Source: Mycobacterium syngnathidarum
GTDB lineage: Bacteria > Actinomycetota > Actinomycetes > Mycobacteriales > Mycobacteriaceae
DNA length: 64,000 bases
NCBI RefSeq assembly: GCF_001942625.1
Contig: NZ_MLCL01000061.1
Span: 47,178-111,177 of the forward strand
Reading direction: 5' to 3'
Both the position numbers and the translations under genes were made by a program. Under the pieces are notes generated by a model, which saw only the letters and a program-made list of their open reading frames with translations, did no database searches and was not told the origin of the DNA. Below are positions 62,003-64,000 of this stretch, piece by piece (within the stretch, counting starts at the first letter, position 1; the number at the start of each line of letters is the position of its first letter).

Positions 62003-62010
62003 CTTGGCCA

Positions 62011-63150
62011 ATGCTCACACCGGCCCGTCGCCTCGTCCCTGCCGCCGGTCTGGCGGCACACATCGGCCACGGCGTGCAACGTATCGCAACAGACGCGGTC
62101 ATCGGCCGCATGCGCGCACTGCCCCGCCGCGTGGCCGACCTCGACGCGGCCCACCTCTCTGACCTCACCGGCCGCAACGTCGAGTCGGTGTCGGTGGTCG
62201 GCGGCGACGCAGGCACGTCGTCGCGTGCCCGGCTGGCGCTGTCCGGCACCGGGGTCCCCGAATCCGTCTTCGTCAAGATGCCCGCCGAAACCGCGGCCAC
62301 CCGCATGATGGGCGAGCTGGGTCGGCTGGGACATACCGAGGTTCGCTTCTACCAACAGCTGTCCGCGGGTCTGCCCGGCGTCCCCCGTGCCCATGGTGCG
62401 GCCTTCGACGCCCTCACCGGGCGGTACGTGCTGGTGCTGGAGGACCTGACTCTGGGCCCCTGCGAATTCACCGACACCTTGCACCCGCTGGACAAGGACC
62501 GCGCCGCGCGGACGGTGGAGCTGCTGGCCCGGGTACACGCGGCATTTTGGGGCAAGCTGCCGGACCGCAGTGGCAACGGGCCGTTGGGCTGGCTGTATTC
62601 GGCATCGGGCGATCACACGTCGTTGATGACCGGCTCGCTGCTGAAGTTGTCGGCCAAGCGACTCGCCGAGCGCACCGACATCCCCGTCGCCGACGGGCGG
62701 TTCATCGACGAGAACTACCGCGCGGCCGCACAGCTGCTGGACCGCCCGCCACACACCGTGATGCACGGCGACGCGCATCCGGGCAACCTGTTCTTCCGCA
62801 ATGACGAGGCCGGCCTGCTCGACTGGCAGGCCGTGCGCCGCGGACATCCGGGCCGTGAACTGGCATACACCCTGGTCACCTGCATGACCACAGCCGATCG
62901 CCAGGCCGCCGAGCGGGATCTGCTCGACGAGTACCGTCGCGCGCTCGCCTCGGCCGGTGGTCCACAGCTCGATCACGACGAGCTGTGGGAGCGCTACCGC
63001 CTCGGCGCGGTCTATGCCTACGCCGCACCCGTCATCACCGCCGGCCTCGGCGGTATGCAGGACGAAGGCATCGCGATCGAAGGCGCGAGACGCGGTGTGG
63101 CGGCTTTGGCCGACCTGGAGACTGTGGCAATACTCAAGAAGTTGCTGTGA
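62011..63150 (+). CDS. Aminoglycoside-phosphotransferase-like kinase
   Basis: A 379-aa APH/EcKinase-fold protein. VLVLEDLTLGPCEFTDTLHP is the hinge-like part, HGDAHPGNLFFRNDEAGLLD holds the catalytic Asp/Asn loop and the metal Asp (LLDWQAV). Related actinobacterial proteins are found in sterol and acyl-CoA clusters as well as in resistance. The context here favours phosphorylation of a catabolic alcohol or sugar, not an antibiotic. The ATG is at 62011. Confidence 0.85.
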   Translation: MLTPARRLVPAAGLAAHIGHGVQRIATDAVIGRMRALPRRVADLDAAHLSDLTGRNVESVSVVGGDAGTSSRARLALSGTGVPESVFVKMPAETAATRMMGELGRLGHTEVRFYQQLSAGLPGVPRAHGAAFDALTGRYVLVLEDLTLGPCEFTDTLHPLDKDRAARTVELLARVHAAFWGKLPDRSGNGPLGWLYSASGDHTSLMTGSLLKLSAKRLAERTDIPVADGRFIDENYRAAAQLLDRPPHTVMHGDAHPGNLFFRNDEAGLLDWQAVRRGHPGRELAYTLVTCMTTADRQAAERDLLDEYRRALASAGGPQLDHDELWERYRLGAVYAYAAPVITAGLGGMQDEGIAIEGARRGVAALADLETVAILKKLL

Positions 63151-63193
63151 TGGTCCTACCATTTGGTGAACCACGATCAACCAAGGCCTGGAC

Positions 63194-63751
63194 GTGAATG
63201 AACCTGTACCCGCGCAGCGGGACGCACCAGTCGAAGACACCTCGACGCGCCATCGAATCCTGGTCGCGACCGCCGAGGTACTGGCCCGCAGCGGTCAGAC
63301 CAAGCTCAGCCTCTCCGAGGTGGCGTTGCAAGCGGGGGTCTCCCGGCCCACGCTGTACCGCTGGTTCGCCGACAAACAGGAGCTGCTCGACGCGTTCGGC
63401 ACCTACGAGCGCGAGATGTTCGACCACGGCATCAGCCGTGCCACCGTCGGGCTGCGGGGCACCGAGAAGCTCGACGCCGCACTGCGTTTCATCGTGCAGT
63501 ATCAGCAGTCGTATTCCGGGGTCCGGCTGGTCGACATCGAACCCGAGGTCGTGATCGCCCAGCTGGCCAACGTCATACCGTTGATGCGGGCACGGCTGCT
63601 CAAACTCCTGTCGGGCGCCAACGCCCCGGTCAAGGCCGCCACCGCGATCCGGGTCGCGGTGTCGCACTACATCGTGCGTAGCGATGACGGCGATCAATTC
63701 CTGGCGCAGCTACGCCACGCCGTCGGCATCAAGCAGCCCGACTCCAACTGA
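63194..63751 (+). CDS. TetR-family regulator (paralogue 2)
   Basis: A 185-aa regulator. The HTH reads LSLSEVALQAGVSRPTLYRW, differing from paralogue 1 by one residue in twenty, so both likely see nearly the same DNA. The ligand domain is also similar (IVQYQQSYSGVRLVDIEPEV, AIRVAVSHYIVRSDDGDQFL). The start is GTG 63194. No bipartite element is seen directly before it. It follows the kinase gene by 43 bases. Confidence 0.88.
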   Translation: MNEPVPAQRDAPVEDTSTRHRILVATAEVLARSGQTKLSLSEVALQAGVSRPTLYRWFADKQELLDAFGTYEREMFDHGISRATVGLRGTEKLDAALRFIVQYQQSYSGVRLVDIEPEVVIAQLANVIPLMRARLLKLLSGANAPVKAATAIRVAVSHYIVRSDDGDQFLAQLRHAVGIKQPDSN

Positions 63752-63846
63752 GGGCTACGGTCTCAACTCTCGTTTCCGCATCTCCTTCCGCACTCCCAGC
63801 CACTCTGACCGGAAAATGCCTGAAGGTGAGTGGGCAGGCCGAAGGC

Positions 63847-63863
63847 AGCCGGCGCAGCCGGCT
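63847..63863. terminator. Hairpin between TetR gene and transposase fragment
   Basis: AGCCGGC, loop GCA, GCCGGCT, followed by CTGTGTTTTG. It lies 96 bases after the TetR stop and 18 bases before the end of the convergent transposase frame. Besides this the 130-base gap shows nothing. Confidence 0.5.
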
Positions 63864-63881
63864 CTGTGTTTTGTGGTGTGC

Positions 63882-64000
63882 TTAGGCGGCGGGTTCGACG
63901 CTGACGCGGTAGCCCATGGCCGTCAGTTGGGCGATGTGGTTACGCATGCGGCGTTCGATGTTGACCCGCCGGGTGTAGTAGTCGGCTCCTAGGTCATGGA
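63882..64000 (-). mobile_element. C-terminal end of a transposase (IS110-like, partial)
   Basis: The minus-strand frame ends at TAA 63884-63882 and reads HDLGADYYTRRVNIERRMRN then HIAQLTAMGYRVSVEPAA. The LGADYxTRR...RRMRNHIxQL...GYxVxxxPAA pattern is, from memory, the end of IS110-group transposases. Only 39 codons are inside the window. The family call is moderate; that it is a transposase end is more certain. Confidence 0.65.

Noticed and set aside
62011..63150. Aminoglycoside resistance gene
   Set aside because: Only the kinase fold is shared. The place in a catabolic cluster with a CoA-transferase and no resistance context argues against it.
63151..63193. ACCATTTGGTGAACCA before the second TetR gene as a fifth copy of the bipartite element
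   Set aside because: It has local symmetry but lacks both GTGACA and TGTAAA arms and the 12-base spacer. It may be a different operator.

Overview
The window is high-GC actinobacterial DNA from a mycobacterium, most likely a fast-growing environmental Mycolicibacterium. The evidence is the gene content and order. From 1 to about 36.6 kb the genes follow, with gaps, the order I remember for the M. tuberculosis Rv2846c-Rv2870c interval: efpA, cysG, cobB, cobO, a magnesium-chelatase-like gene, a GNAT gene, mqo, an alpha/beta hydrolase, mtr, nicT, SDR, aldC, amidotransferase, glnA4, mapB, a DUF1707 gene, pbp, GNAT, ispG, rip1 and dxr. Mycothiol reductase and F420-type enzymes fit the same origin. 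I saw no rRNA, tRNA or CRISPR array.

Layout. 1-6.6 kb: efflux pump efpA (cut by the window start) and a tightly packed minus-strand block for siroheme and corrin synthesis (cysG, cobB, cobO, chelatase ATPase, GNAT). 6.6-10.8 kb: malate:quinone oxidoreductase, a hydrolase and mycothione reductase. 10.8-17.3 kb: one compact minus-strand series running glutamine-synthetase-like, gamma-Glu-amide hydrolase, aldehyde dehydrogenase, SDR, GntR regulator, ArsR regulator and nickel/cobalt permease. 17.5-20.8 kb: a SWIM/SNF2 helicase. 20.9-24.5 kb: a translationally coupled gene pair for the osmolyte N-acetylglutaminylglutamine amide. 24.7-31.4 kb: a degenerate hydrolase, cobQ, mapB, a thioesterase, a DUF1707 protein, a lipoprotein PBP and a TetR regulator. 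31.5-36.6 kb: a peroxiredoxin-like protein, a GNAT and the MEP-pathway genes ispG and dxr around the site-2 protease rip1.

36.6-46.4 kb is accessory: an ECF41-type sigma factor facing the gutted remains of what is probably its partner gene, a deazaflavin-dependent reductase, DUF4097 and ribbon-helix-helix proteins, a luciferase-like oxidoreductase, a photolyase, a thioesterase pair, DUF427 and SRPBCC proteins, and an EspI-like MinD ATPase.

46.5-63.8 kb is a catabolic island. A seven-gene minus-strand operon (unknown alpha/beta-barrel-like protein, P450, MDR dehydrogenase, HpcH/HpaI aldolase, SDR, Baeyer-Villiger monooxygenase, HSL-type esterase) faces a lactonase/thioesterase pair. Beyond an IS481 element and gene debris lie a second P450, a GH3 glucosidase, a CaiB CoA-transferase, an APH-like kinase and two paralogous TetR regulators. 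Together these could hydroxylate, oxidise, ring-open and split a cyclic substrate. A bipartite DNA element, GTGACA-like then 12-13 bases then TTGTAAA, occurs with the same spacing at four divergent promoters (43.8, 53.5, 58.0 and 62.0 kb). It is the strongest unexplained signal here and suggests a shared regulon. The window ends in the tail of another transposase.
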